From: Gnomoniopsis sp. IMI 355080 | Lineage: Eukaryota > Ascomycota > Sordariomycetes > Diaporthales > Gnomoniaceae | Direction of reading: 5' to 3' | Length of the DNA: 64,000 nucleotides | NCBI GenBank assembly: GCA_027946555.1 | Contig: JAPEVC010000008.1 | Coordinates: 186,001-250,000, forward strand | Shown: piece after piece, positions 47,242-58,759 of the stretch | Numbering within the stretch: position 1 is the first letter of the stretch | Layout of the letters: every line of letters begins with the position of its first letter | The notes under the pieces: model-generated | The model's input: the letters and a program-made list of their open reading frames with translations, nothing else | Databases searched by the model: none | What the model was told of the DNA's origin: nothing | Translations under genes and position numbers: made by a program

Positions 47242-48438
47242 TTAGAATTCCATCTCCATCAGATACATCTCTAATATCCTCATGAATTTGGCCACAAAAG
47301 CTTCGAGGTGAAAAATGACTTTGGTCCCGGTCTTGATTCGATGCTCGTAAAAAGCTGACCACTTGATCACATCGCTCTTCAGCGCCTCGTCGATCTTGGG
47401 AATGAGTTTCCATGTTAGTGTCTTGAGGATGGTTGTCGCGGGGATGCAGTGTGTGAGGAGATCGTAAAGTTTTGCCCGCACAACCAGAATTTGTGCTGGT
47501 GTGTGCTCTTGCATCATCTCCCTCGCAATCTGCTCGATGAGCGCTTCCCAATCTGGAGGTGGTATTGGTGTTGAGTCGGTGACCTTCTCACTTCAAGAAT
47601 GTCAGTTTCAGCAATTGGGGTTTTCAGACCAGCTCCGGCGTCTACATTCTGGAATCACTTACTTTTGTGCCATCACCGCCTCATACATCAGCAGCGCTCT
47701 TCGCAGATTTCGCCCACTCTCTTTCGCAATCCGTTCGTGAAGCCCCTTTACCAACTGCCAATTCTCCTTCTTCGCAGACAGCGCGAGCACATCGCAGATC
47801 TCCTCATGCGTTGGTGCTGCAACCCTCACAAGCAGCGTTCGCGAGCGAATCGGCGCAATGATGTTGGCTGTCGAGTTCGCAAGTAAAATCAATCGTAAAT
47901 TTGGACTGTACTTTTCCATAGTCCGTCTCAGTGCGGCCTGGGCATCTCGCGTCAAGTGGTCTGCTTCGTTGATAACAACAACCTTGAAGCGTTGTTTTGC
48001 CGCTGTGTCGACCTGCTGTGTCTGCGCCACCTCTTTCAGGAGATCCTGTACGACCACACGATCGTAATTTCCAACATCACTGGGTGTGATTTCGAGATGA
48101 TACACAGAGGCGACAATGTTGAATTCGAGCTTGCGATTGGAGGACGTCTGGAACACACGTGCGTCTATCTTGATCTTTTCCACGCCAGGCCCATAGAGCT
48201 CCTTCAGGGTCGCAACGATGCGGGTCTTTTTGCCGGCGCCGGATGGGCCGTAGACGAGGAGATGAGGAAAATCACCGCTTTGTGCCTGGATTGATGTTAA
48301 TGTTGATCTGTCTCTGGAAGATGGTGCTGGGGGGAAAATTGCGGCACCTACAAGCGATCTGAGGCGTTCGGAGAGCTCTGGGTGGTAAGTGAGTTGATCC
48401 AGAGATCTAGGCCGGTGCTTGTCGACAATAAGCGCCAT
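47242..48438 (-). CDS. rfc5: Replication factor C subunit 5 (clamp loader small subunit)
   Basis: Three exons: 48438-48352, 48285-47663, 47590-47242; 1059 nt, 352 residues. The first intron (48286-48351) is 66 nt with no stop, so the frame reads through it; splicing it out gives the family's ERLRSL-AQSGDFPHLLVYG. The acceptor at 47591 restores NEKVTDSTPIPPPDW. AAA+ features: Walker A variant GPSGAGKKTR, the form typical of Rfc5, whose ATPase site is inactive; Walker B variant VVINEADHLT; sensor-1 LILLANSTANI; and RSR/C-type box APIRSRTLLVRV. The C-terminal collar helices end in MRILEMYLMEMEF. It is part of the RFC complex that loads PCNA at primer ends, and of the Rad24, Ctf18 and Elg1 loaders. 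RFC1 lies 3.4 kb away. Two ACGCGT boxes are upstream. Confidence 0.96.
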
Positions 48439-48571
48439 ATTGCGTTTTTCGTGGAGTAATTGGATGGCTCCGAGCAGTGTCTGCTTGTTTGGATCAGAGA
48501 ACCGCAAGATGTCAACGTTCCTCTGTTTGCGGGTGCTCTGCGGCTGGTGGGGAAACTGGACAAACGAAACG

Positions 48572-48590
48572 ACGCGTCGAAGAGACGCGT
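48572..48590. promoter_or_regulatory. Tandem MluI cell-cycle boxes (MCB) upstream of RFC5
   Basis: ACGCGT at 48572-48577 and again at 48585-48590, 13 bases apart, about 135-150 bases upstream of the RFC5 ATG. ACGCGT is the core of the MBF-bound MluI box that drives G1/S genes in yeasts. Its use here is inferred from the motif pair and the gene's replication role. Confidence 0.6.
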
Positions 48591-48622
48591 TTCTTCGAAC
48601 TCACTTAATTGAGTTCGTCGAG

Positions 48623-48633
48623 ACCCTAACCCT
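48623..48633. promoter_or_regulatory. Telomere-repeat-like box ACCCTAACCCT
   Basis: In gene sense AGGGTTAGGGT, 185-195 bases upstream of the RFC5 start and close to the MCB pair. A similar box lies at 14216-14226. Confidence 0.4.
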
Positions 48634-49215
48634 GCACCGCCGTCGCCCGACGCGAAAGGGGGGAAAAAAAAGGGAAGGGCAAGGAGGCTATCCGGGGGTT
48701 TGACCACACAGTATACTATCTGGTAGCAGATCGTTACATTGTAAAGTACCCCATTGCATGTTGGTAAATGAAGATTGTCATGGTCTGCATCCGGTGCAGT
48801 ATCTCTTGTTCCTTTTCAGACTCGACACAGTAGTGCATGCACTCGACTCCAGGGACGGTCATAGGCTACCAGGTTATGTGACGAGAAAGGCCAAGATGAT
48901 GCGCCCGCCCGAGTGCCCAATGATGCTCCCGAATTCGGCGTCGGAATCATCCAGTGATGCGTGATGGCCCAAACACGGCTTAGGTAGGTTCCAAAGAGGA
49001 ACAACCGAATGAAGACCACGAGGCAGCTCAGAAGAGAGCAGATTTCTTGCAAGATCATATCAACTTTCGTTGACTGGCAACTCTAGAAAGTTTGAGTGAC
49101 TTGATATGGGTATCATCTCGTACTGGGCGCCGATACCTGCATCGGCCGGAACAATACATTTTCCGTGTATATGCATTCCAAAGCCATATCATACATCCTA
49201 CTTTAGCCCAACCAT

Positions 49216-49979
49216 CTATGGTGTTGGCGGAACGGACGAAGGCGTCGTTGTTACCGCTGGTGTGACATCTGGCTTCTCCGCTGTCGGCAGCTTCTTCCAC
49301 GGTCGCTTCAGCTCCTCGAGAGTGATGCCATCCAACTTCGTGATGCCCACAACCGGTACTGCACCCTTCTTGATGAACTCGTACTGCCCGGGCAGTTTGT
49401 TACCAGCCAACCGGAACGCGTCTCTGGCAATTTGCTCGTGCAGATCTCCCTTGATCTCAAAGATGACCCTGTTGACTGCTACCCTTGCTGCCCAGTAGTC
49501 GAAAGATCCCTTTCCCTTACCCATACGCATCTAATAGTCTCGTCAGCTAGATAGACTTCGTCATCCGAAGCATGAATCAAGCCCACCTCATTCCCGCTCG
49601 TGTAGACACCGATATTGCAGTTGACCCTTGTGTACAGCCGATATCTCTGTCCACGCAGTCTCTGTTTGATGGTCGCCTCCGCAAGCTTGAGTTGCGCTGC
49701 GCTTATCCTCCTGTGGTGGTCGGTCATGCGCAAGCCGTAGTCTCCGACCATAACCGTCGTGCCCTTCACCGATCCTCCTGTAGCCACCCTTGGTCGGCCC
49801 TTTGACTTCTTCTTGTTACGGTCAATGAACGGCTCGAGCCATGATCCGAAGCGTTGGGACGTATTTGTGAAGGTCCTGACGTGTGAGGATACGCAAGTCG
49901 CGGTGACAGAGGGTTGGAGCGGAGTCGTAGGTACGATCCTCAGCCCTCGAAAGGCAGTGAGGAGTGATGGTCGATTCAT
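49216..49979 (-). CDS. mrpl16: Mitochondrial large-subunit ribosomal protein uL16m
   Basis: Two exons, 49979-49587 and 49530-49216, with a 56-nt intron (donor GTGGGC, acceptor TATTAG). 708 nt, 235 residues. The N-terminus is basic and hydroxylated with few acids (SLLTAFRGLRIV, SSHVRTFTNTSQRFGSW), fitting a mitochondrial targeting sequence. The uL16 core has KGTTVMVGDYGLR, AAQLKLAEATIKQRLR and, after the splice, RMRMGKGKGSFDYWAARV, the loop that contacts the peptidyl-transferase centre and A-site tRNA. A short Pro/Thr-rich tail ends the protein. It belongs to the 54S mitoribosome. It sits between the RFC5 and RFC1 genes with no functional link to them. Confidence 0.95.
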
Positions 49980-50121
49980 ATTCGTGATTCCTTCTCAGTT
50001 AGCAGAAGGAAATGCTAGCTGCGAGGCAGCGTTCTTCGATAGTCGCAACAATTTGCCTGCCGCACCGATTGAAGAGCTGCGCGTAGAGGATGTGGCCCGT
50101 GCGGCACTTGAGAGCCCACAT

Positions 50122-50133
50122 GTACCTAGGTAC
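50122..50133. repeat. Perfect 12-bp palindrome GTACCTAGGTAC
   Basis: Self-complementary 12-mer in the uL16m promoter region, 140 bases upstream of its ATG. It is the cleanest copy of the dispersed CCTAGG-type motif. Confidence 0.8.
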
Positions 50134-50748
50134 CTAAGATTAGCTCGGCCAGGTCTACAAGAGACGCTAAACCCTTTTTGGCGCTTTCACGCTTCCATTA
50201 TCTTTCATTGTCAAGACTGTGAAGCTCGTTTGCTTTCACTGCTGCCTCATCTGCTTCCAATGTATATATCCATATCGCATTTGCGGCAGTAAAAACTGAT
50301 CGAACTATCGCTTATGCTCATTATGATGGGTATTTAGGTATCATTCACTGCCAAGTAGGCAATGGACCAGTGGGGCATCAGGCACGAGGGCCCAATCATC
50401 TCAGGCTTGCGCTCTTTCTTGGAACGAAGGCCAGACCTTGGGATTGAGAGCCATGATAGATTGAACCTAATGAAAGAAATGTTTGCGTTTAACTATCATT
50501 GTGCAAGTTCTGTCCGTAGCTGCCATCAGGATGTCGTCGGTCATCTTCTAAGGAAGCCCGGGGCGGCCAGCCTCGTGGTCGTACCGGGCCTCTCAATTAG
50601 GGACACCATCGACTCGCTACAGTACGGTTATTAGATTCCTACCTAGACAATGTAGAAATATATGGGAGTTTAAGAGAGGTAACCAGGTGGCTTCCTAAGG
50701 CGTGTAGGTACTCAAGCATTCGGCCAAGCACCATCACCAGCTTGAGAA

Positions 50749-50758
50749 CCCCCCCCCC
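50749..50758. repeat. Poly-C tract, 10 nt
   Basis: Ten consecutive C followed directly by GGGG. Shortest member of the set of G/C homopolymers. Confidence 0.95.
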
Positions 50759-51879
50759 GGGGACCCTTTCAGCACCACAGCTTAATATCACATATTCCCT
50801 GCAAAGACTTGAGGCCTTTCACAGTTCAACGGCAGCCTTCAACCGTCACTGTGGCAGCACTCATACATAGCCTCTCTGGTTGCATTCCAGATTATACTAT
50901 TTCTTTGACCTTGTCTTATTTCTGTGAGTCGTGTTGGGTTCACTAGGGTCCTGTTCCTCTACTATTAACATAAAATCTTCCCATGTAATCTCTGCTTCGT
51001 GTTGTCTTGTGTCATCATGAATGTTCGATCTCAAATCTCAGTTTTCTATCCGCAGACCTCGCTCCTCAGCCTAACCTTTCCTGGCCTCGATCACTGTCCC
51101 TACCTCGATATGTAAGCAGGATCTTCTGAAATGGTATACTGTGTTTAGGTGTGGCTAACCTCACTTATTACGACAGCCCAGTGAAATACTGAGAAGGACG
51201 AGATCAAGCAGAGAAACCAGAAAAAATTTCCTCACGTCTTCGTGAGTCTTTTTGAGCACCCACATCAAGTGAACAATTCGGACTATAGTCTAGGTGACAC
51301 AGGTTTTGTGAAGCCGGGCGAGGAGATCGAGGGCATGTACATAGTTTTTACGGGGTGACCTACCCTAGCTTACCCTAAGCAAGAAGATTTTCTCAAAATC
51401 GAGTTATCTAACCAAAAGGAAAGTCTCCAAGTAATATAACAGATACTTTGTTTATCCTTCTGAATTCTGTTAAACTGTTACTCACATGGAAGCTGCATCT
51501 GTCTGTCGCAGACTCGCTTCTGCAATTGAGCAGCTCTGGTCTCGCAAAAACAGATAGATTCGCAAAATTATTCATGATGATGGAATCAGAAAATACGTTT
51601 AAAAAGTCGTGTCAAGGGGAGGGCTCAGAAGCTTGCATTTTCCCAAGTTCGTTCTATGAGGTCACACAGAGTTTGGGTGCTGGTGAAGCCTAAATACTAG
51701 GCAGGAGCAAAAAGCGGGACTATCCGCGGAAGGTGAGCTCGACACCTCCAAAACATCATGAAATCATCAGTTTAACTCCTACGACTTTCAGCCTCAACAT
51801 CCACCTGTCCCAGAAAGAATCGCGCTCTCTCTGATAAATCGCAGACTTTTCTATCATTCCTCAAACGACGAGTGCGAGG

Positions 51880-54800
51880 ATGCCTGGTGACATTCGTTCG
51901 TTCTTCGCCCCCAAGGGCGGCGCTGCCTCGAAACCTGACGCGCCCAAACGCGTCGCGCCCAAGGAAGAGCCCCCAAAGAAAGGCCGCAAATCGCGCAAGA
52001 TTGTCGAAGAGAGCGACGAAGATGACGAACCTGTCGTGCAGGCAAAGAAGGCAGCAGCAAAGCCAACCACGAAAAAGGCACCAGAGCCTGCGAAGGGCAA
52101 GGAGATTTCAGCTGGTGATTATTTCTCAAGCGCCCAAACCAAAGACTCGAAGCCCGAGACCACATCAAAGTCGACGCCCAAGAAGTCGACCGCACCAGTT
52201 CCAGTCCGGCAAAGCCCCAGAACCAAGCCCACCGCAGCTGCAAGTGCAAAGTCCACAGCCAAGCCGAGGGCTACTACATCCTACAATAAGGTCAAAGTAA
52301 ACGAGGTCGACGACGCGCACATGGACGATGGCGACGAGGATGGAGACGATATCTTTGCTGCCGATGCCAAGGGGCTTAATAAGAGAAAGAACGATGATTA
52401 CGCTGAGGAGGATAGCGAGGAGGAATTCTTGCCAAAGCCCAAGCGGGTCGCTTCGCGCGGCAAGCCAGTGAAGGTCGAGGAGTCAAATGATGATGACGAG
52501 GAGGAACCCAAGCCAGTAGCACCAAAGAAGAAGGCTACCAACACCAGGAAGCGCAAGACACCTGATTCCGACGACGATGACAACGAAGCGACTCCACGAA
52601 AGAAGGCTGCAGCGGCCAAGCCCCGGGCCCCAAGAAAAATGAAGGAGCCGGAGCCGGAGAATGCCGAATTCCAGGCCCTACTTGACTCCATTCCTACAGT
52701 GCCGCTACCTTCGCCACCAGCCCAGGAGTCCGGTGCCAAATTCGACTGGAGGAAGGGCCCAGGGAATTCCGCACCTCCCCCCATGGAAGGCACCGTAGAA
52801 ATTCCTCAAGGAGCAGACGAATGCCTTACAGGAATGACTTGCGTCTTCACTGGACAGCTCAAGACGATCAGCCGGGAAGATGCGCAGGCGCTAGTCAAGC
52901 GCTATGGTGGGAAAGTCACGACGGGACCAAGCAAGAAGACTACTTTCGTAGTGCTTGGTGATGATGCTGGCCCCAGTAAGGTCAAAAAGATCCGCGAGCT
53001 TGGCCTCAGGACGATCGATGAGAACGGGCTATTCGATCTGATTCGTACCGCTCCTGCCCAAGGTGGAGCGGGTAAGAATGCAGAGAAGGTCAAGGAGAAA
53101 CAAAAGGAAGAACAGAAAAAGATCAAGGAAGCCGCTGCCGCGCTCGAGAAGGAGGAAAAAGCACGCCAGGCCGAAGCTGAAAAGAACCGTAAAGCCGCCG
53201 CTGCCCATGGTGTCACTGCTAAAGCTCCGGTGGCTCTTAATGCACAGCTATGGACGACAAAATATGCTCCTACTCAGCTAGGTCACATTTGTGGGAACAA
53301 AACAAATGTCGAGAAGATTCAAAAGTGGCTGGAAGCTTGGCCAAAGAACAAGAAATATGACTTTTCGCGCCGCGGTGCTGATGGTATGGGTGCAGTCCGG
53401 GCGGTCATTCTATCCGGCCCACCTGGTATCGGAAAGACAACCGCTGCACATCTCGCGGCCAAGCTTGCAGGTTACGATGTCATTGAGAGCAATGCCAGCG
53501 ACAGCAGAAGCAAGAAACTGGTCGAGAGCGGAGTCACTGAAGTGTTGAACAATACGTCTCTGCTTGGCTACTTTGCTGGCGATGGCAAAAAGATCGAGGA
53601 CGGCAAGAAGAATATTGTCTTGATCATGGACGAAGTTGATGGCATGTCTGCTGGTGATCGAGGTGGTGTTGGTGCTCTCGCCAAGCTCTGCAAAAAGACA
53701 GAGGTGCCAATGATCCTGATCTGCAACGAGCGCAAGTTGCCAAAAATGAAACCTTTTGATTTCGTCACACTGGACATCCAGTTTAGACGACCGACTGTGG
53801 ATCAGGTTCGTTCTCGCATCATGACAATCTGCCATCGCGAGGGCCTCAAGTTGCCCGTGCAGGTTGTTGATGCTCTCATCGAGGGTAGCAACAAGGACAT
53901 CAGGCAGATTATCAACATGCTCGCCACCATCAAGCTTGACCAACAATCCATGGACTTTGACCAGAGCAAGTCAATGTCGAAGGCGTGGGAGAAGCACGTC
54001 GTCCTGAAGCCGTGGGATATCTGCCAGAAGCTGCTGGGTGGTGGCCTGTTCAACCCAGCGAGCAAGGCCACTCTGAACGACAAGATTGAGCTGTATTTCA
54101 ATGACCACGAGTTCACGCCCCTCATGATTCAGGAGAACTACCTCAAATCCAAACCGCTAGGTCTGGGTGGCAAGGGATATAACCGACGAGAAGAGAACAT
54201 GAAGTACTTGGAGCTCATAGATCAGGCAGCTGAGAGCATCAGCGACGGTGATCTTGTCGATAAGATGATTCATGGATCGCAGCAGCAATGGAGCCTCATG
54301 CCTACGCACGCAGTATTCAGTACAGTTCGCCCAGCGAGTTTCGTCGCTGGTTCCATTATTGGCACTAGTTTCACTTCATGGCTGGGGAACAACAGCAAGG
54401 CGGGGAAACTCGGCCGTTTCAACCGTGAAATTCACTCTCATATGCGGCTAAAGTCTTCTGGAGACGCAAATGAGGTCCGCCAGCAATATTTACCAGTATT
54501 GTGGTATCAGCTCGTGAAGCGTTTGTCGTTCGAGGGTAAGGACTGCATTGGCGATGTCATCAACCTCATGGACAGTTACTACTTGACGAGAGACGATTTC
54601 GACAATCTTCAGGAGCTCGGTGTCGGACCTCAGGCCGAAAACCTGGTCACCATCGAAACTCAGACCAAAGCAGCGTTTACTAGAACGTAAGTTTGTTGCG
54701 AAATTACCGCAAACATCGAAGCCCAAGCTGACTCATGCAGATACAACGCCATGTCCCATCCAGTGCCTTTCATGAAGGCAAGCAGTGTCGTCGCCCCGAA

Positions 54801-55065
54801 GAAAGCCACGAAAGAAGTACCTGACCTCGAGGACGCCATCGAGGCTAGTGACGACGAGGCCGCGGTCGCCGAGCCAGTCGACGAGGATGACGATGAGATT
54901 GATTTGAAGAAGGACAAGTTGATCAAGCAACCCAAGCCGAAGGCCAAGCGGGCTACGAAGAAGAAGGCAGGCGAGGAAGATGAGGAGGAGGCAGACAGTG
55001 GCAGTAAGGCCACGAAGGGTCGTGGCAAGGGCAAAGCAACTGCCAAAGGCAAGGCAAAGAAGTGA
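51880..55065 (+). CDS. rfc1: Replication factor C subunit 1 (large clamp-loader subunit)
   Basis: Two exons, 51880-54686 and 54741-55065, with a 54-nt intron; 3132 nt, 1043 residues. The N-terminus DIRSFFAP resembles a PCNA-interacting (PIP) box. A long acidic/basic disordered region follows. The BRCT domain lies at about residues 310-390 (GMTCVFTGQLKTISRED, KRYGGKVTTGPSKKTTFVV). An Ala/Lys/Glu-rich linker precedes the AAA+ core from WTTKYAPTQ: Walker A GPPGIGKTTAA near residue 512, Walker B LIMDEVDGM, sensor-1 ICNER and FRRPTVDQVRSR. The C-terminal RFC1 collar domain follows, then a Lys-rich acidic tail (KGRGKGKATAKGKAKK) that probably includes the nuclear localisation signal. It is the only subunit that opens the clamp-loader spiral and contacts DNA through BRCT. 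Length is usual for the family in filamentous fungi. Confidence 0.97.
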
Positions 55066-55571
55066 TGTGCATATCATCTGGTTGGAGAGCATTATTGTTT
55101 GGAGTTAGTTATGATACATTTCGTCATCACCCCACGTGTGACCATTCTGGCAAAGACGCATTCATTAGGAAATGCCCCAGATACAACTGAATCTTTGAGG
55201 GTGGAGAAAATGTTGCTTCATGACCTCGGGCATGGTTGTCAGATGGAATAAAGCTACAATGAAAGCCAGACTCATTGGAGGTGCAGCTCAGTCTCTGCGA
55301 TAATTCTATTAGGGGAATTGGAGCTTGCAGATGTATACTGTGTTCAGATTGTTTGCCCCAGTGATTGCAAGATTGCAAAGTTGCATATTGTTGTGTTGTT
55401 TTTGCTGGGTGGCTTTCTGCGTTGCTATGGGTTATTCCCTTCGCAAAGGTCACCAACCTCCTGCTTCAAAGTCATCACATCTCCCGACTCAACCCCACAA
55501 ACCACAAGCTCAGTCAACACCACTCTCAGAATTCTTTCCTCGTCGTTTCTATTTGGTTTGTTGTGGACAAA
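55066..55571. other. Intergenic spacer
   Basis: 3' flank of RFC1 and short promoter of the next gene. No gene is supported. Confidence 0.6.
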
Positions 55572-57515
55572 ATGTCATCAATCCTGGAGGTAAGTATCAT
55601 CCTCCAATTCAAACCACAAACCTACCTGCTTGGCATTATCCAATCAAGTTTAGCTATTTGGTTCGTATGGAATTGACAATAAAGCATTTATAGGACCTCT
55701 CAGACACAACCTGTGTTGCTCCTTATGGGGACACACTAAGGGAGAACAGCACTGATGAGTGTGATTCCGATGAGTGCAGTTGTGACAGTAGTACTCAATC
55801 GTCATCGTCGGATAAATGGCCTGCGTCGGTGCTGCCTGGCTGCTCCAAAGGAAATGATCATGGGCAACAGTGGACTATGACAACGTCGATGATGCAGGCT
55901 TACCTTTCAATGAAGGGCCAAGGTACCGATGGTACTGATCCTCTGCTGAGGTTGATTGCAAAGCAGGACAAAGATGGCGAAGCTTTGCGTTGCTTGAAGG
56001 GCCAGACCAACGTTGACAGTGATGCTCTACTGAAGACAATTTCAAAGCAAGACAACAATGGCGAGAAGAAAGCAGGGGCCAAGGGGTATGTTGCCTCCAC
56101 CTGACGAGCTTCAACAAGGCAGCATTCACTGACAAGAATTACAACAGCATGCTGACTGGCATCAAAATGGCCATTAAGGAGCAGTTCAATTGGAATATCG
56201 GTGGCCCCGCTGCATTCGGCGAGGATGACCGTCAGACCATGTTCAAGTACAAGCGTCCCAAGATCAAACACCTTAGCCTCGACGAGTCATTTGACCCCGA
56301 CCTGCTGGAGGCCATTTACGAGAATCACGACAAACAAGATGACGGATGGAACGACGTGAGCAGCTACATCTCAGACGATGAGGGAGGTCCAGAGAGCGGA
56401 CGCATCTCGCCTTGCACCTTTGCCCGCTGGGCGGAGGGCGCGACGAGATGGGACCAGCCTGGCGACAAGCACAAGTCCGTCTGGGAGGATCGCAAGGACT
56501 ACGAGATTCCCGTGCGTGATGGAGCCCCCGTTTTGCCTCTTAGACATGGTGGAATGTATCACTGACAAGCACGTAGGCTGATCGTCAACGACCCCCTTCG
56601 CCTAACACTTACGAGCCCCGAGAGCGAAAGTACCGTGATTACGAGTCGCAGGCAGACGAGAATGATGGAAGTCATCTCACTGGTGCTTGCAGCGAGTACG
56701 CGAAGACCGAGCCGTCGCTTCTATGGTCCCCTCCACGTAAGTTACTCAGAAAACCATAGGTCAATTCGACTCAGAACAAACAGGAGAGCGTGCTGATAGC
56801 CAGCCGGCCAGCCATGAATGCCGAGCTGCCTCATGATTTTTGGAACCGCCAGTTTGATCGTATGGATCCTGAGCTTGCCAAAGTTCTTCGCGAGGGCGCG
56901 ATGAGTACCGCCAACTCGTTTGGTCTCGGTCCCGCCGAGTCGAACGAGGATCTTGGCAAGTACAGCCAGGTAAGTGCTCTTTTGCTGGGAGAGCAATGAC
57001 CATCCATGCCACAAGACATCATAAGCGGAGGCTTTTACTGACCATTGCTCTTCCAGGCTGAGGTTGACGGAACCATCGAGAAGTATTGGGGCTTGGAGGC
57101 GGTCTTCAAGATCATCGCAGAGAAGCAGCGTGACCTCTTCTCCCTCAACCGAAACGAGGAGGCCGTCAACGCGTCCAACGAGCGCCATCGGGCCATGATC
57201 CACCGCCTCAAGCACGAGAACCGCAAGCTAAGCGACTGCATCGCACTGCAAGACAACATTCGAGAGCGGCGCGTCCTGCAGCAGGTCGACAAGCACGTGC
57301 GCGCGTTGGACTGGGAGGCCAAGGCCAAGTTCGCAGAAGTCAAGGCTAGGTGGAGAGAGAATGAGGCCTTGCGTGAGGAACTGGAGCCGTTGAAGGATAT
57401 GCACAGAAAGCTGCTCGAGAAGTTTGGAAAGCAGACGGCTGAAGAGGTGTTTGAGACGTTTCCTGATGTGTGGAAGCCGTTGGAGATCAGGAAGAACCGC
57501 CGGAACATGTCTTGA
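55572..57515 (+). CDS. Unrecognised fungal protein with acidic N-terminus and C-terminal coiled coil
   Basis: Six exons: 55572-55589, 55694-56085, 56148-56511, 56577-56736, 56800-56969, 57057-57515. Every phase agrees; 1563 nt, 520 residues, which strongly supports a real gene. I do not recognise a family. The first exon has six codons (MSSILE). Next comes a Cys/Asp/Ser-rich acidic segment (DECDSDECSCDSS). A semi-repeated pair follows, DPLLRLIAKQDKDGEALRCLKGQ and DALLKTISKQDNNGEK. The middle includes YKRPKIKHLSLDESF and CTFARWAEGATRWD. The C-terminal ~200 residues are highly charged and helical (DFWNRQFDRMDPELAKVL, then a long stretch with regular Leu/Lys/Glu spacing to KPLEIRKNRRN), likely a coiled coil. 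No signal peptide or membrane segment. A structural or scaffold role is possible, but nothing in the context indicates which. Confidence 0.75.
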
Positions 57516-57921
57516 TCCGGGAGGCTGCTCTGGATAGGAGCAGTTGATTCGAGGGGACCTTTGTACAACATGTATTATAATCGCGAAATGTTTGGGAAGA
57601 GCTGTGTTTATGGCCTATTCATGAACAGTCCAGAGTCTACTTGCTCAGACAGCCCAGGAGTCCCTCGGTATTAGAATGTTTGAGCTGCACATCTCTATGT
57701 ACAAAGGGTGATGCAATACCCCTTTTGTCAAATCCTGAGTGACCTTGACCAACCATGCCATGCCAGATACTTTTTTCCATCATGAGAGGAGCGTTCATCA
57801 TCTTGCATTTCCGCCGGAACGCCATTGCCAGCTTTGTGGCAAAGTAAAGTGGTGTTACAATCGCATTTCAAATGCCATATATGCAGTCCATTGGACGATC
57901 TTGATCCTTGTTTCTCCTCAT
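57516..57921. other. 3'-3' spacer
   Basis: Downstream regions of two converging genes. Nothing else is seen. Confidence 0.6.
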
Positions 57922-58733
57922 CTATGCGTTCTTGACCACTCCAACCTTGGCGGCGCGCAATACACGGCCATTCAACTTGAAGCCCTTCTGCTGAACGAAA
58001 AAGACCGTATTGTCCTCCTTGCCCTCTTGGGCCGTCATGAAGGTCGCCTCGTGCTCGTTGGGGTTGAACTTCTCGCCGACGGGGTCGAAGCGCTCGAGGC
58101 CGTGCTTCTTGAGAGTGTTTTGGAGGATGCCGTCGGTCATCTTGAGGCCCTCGCACAGGTTCGCCAGGTCCTGCAAGTCCTCAGACTTTTCCTCGGACGT
58201 CAGCTTCGCCTCGGGCACCATTGACAGCGCCCGGTCCAGGTTGTCCACGCTGTCGATCAAGTCCTTGGCGAAGTTCTGGATGGCGAACTCGCGGGCATTC
58301 TTGACCTCGCGCTGGGTGCGGTCTTGCAGGTTGCGGAAGTCGGCAATGGTACGGAGGCATTTATCCTGTGTGCTGTGTCAGCTCAAGAGCATGTTGGGCA
58401 TCGTCCGGAAGGGGGCATGCGCCATCTTACCTTCCATTCCGCAGCCTCTTTATCCTTTATCTCCAACTTCTTCTTCAGCTCAGCAACAGCCGGGTCCTCA
58501 GCTGTTGCGGCTTGATCCTCAGAGGCTGGCTTGGACTCTGACTCGCCGTCCTTCTTCTCTCCCTCTTGTGACTCCTTGGGCGCATCGCTGTACCACCTTG
58601 CTGCCGTGGGTTGTATCCTCCGTACTGCTAGTGGTGCAATGAATGTCTGAGCCCGGGATAGAGATCGTTGGGGAATTGACCGTGTGGTCGAGCGAAGTGC
58701 TCTTGAAGGGACTAGAAGAGCTTGTCGAAGCAT
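57922..58733 (-). CDS. mge1: Mitochondrial GrpE-type nucleotide exchange factor Mge1
   Basis: Two exons, 58733-58431 and 58365-57922, across a 65-nt intron; 747 nt, 248 residues. Residues 1-48 are Arg/Ser-rich without acids (RQALLVPSRALRSTTRS, QPTAARWYS), a mitochondrial presequence. An acidic linker and a long helix (AVAELKKKLEIKDKEAAEWK-DKCLRTIADFRNL) give the dimer coiled coil. The GrpE core continues with AIQNFAKDLIDSVDNLDRAL, then GLERFDPVGEKFNPNEHEATF and the beta-wing ending GFKLNGRVLRAAKVGVVKNA. It frees ADP from mitochondrial Hsp70 (Ssc1) during protein import and folding and iron-sulfur assembly. A perfect heat-shock element half-pair (GGAATGTTCC) lies just upstream. It is head to head with rpb3 across 637 bases. 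Confidence 0.96.
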
Positions 58734-58759
58734 TGTTGGGGCTGATTTGGAACGTTGTA

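Larger units (their letters stand above)
48439..49215. other. RFC5 promoter and 3' flank of uL16m gene
   Basis: Besides the MluI boxes and the telomere-like box, an 8-bp-arm inverted repeat (CGAACTCA at 48596-48603 with TGAGTTCG at 48610-48617) lies here. No gene is supported. Confidence 0.6.
49980..51879. other. Divergent spacer between uL16m and RFC1 genes
   Basis: 1.9 kb with promoters of both neighbours. Contains a perfect GTACCTAGGTAC palindrome and a 10-nt poly-C. The segment 51.0-51.7 kb is AT-rich. I found no MluI box in the last 300 bases before RFC1, unlike RFC5. Confidence 0.6.
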
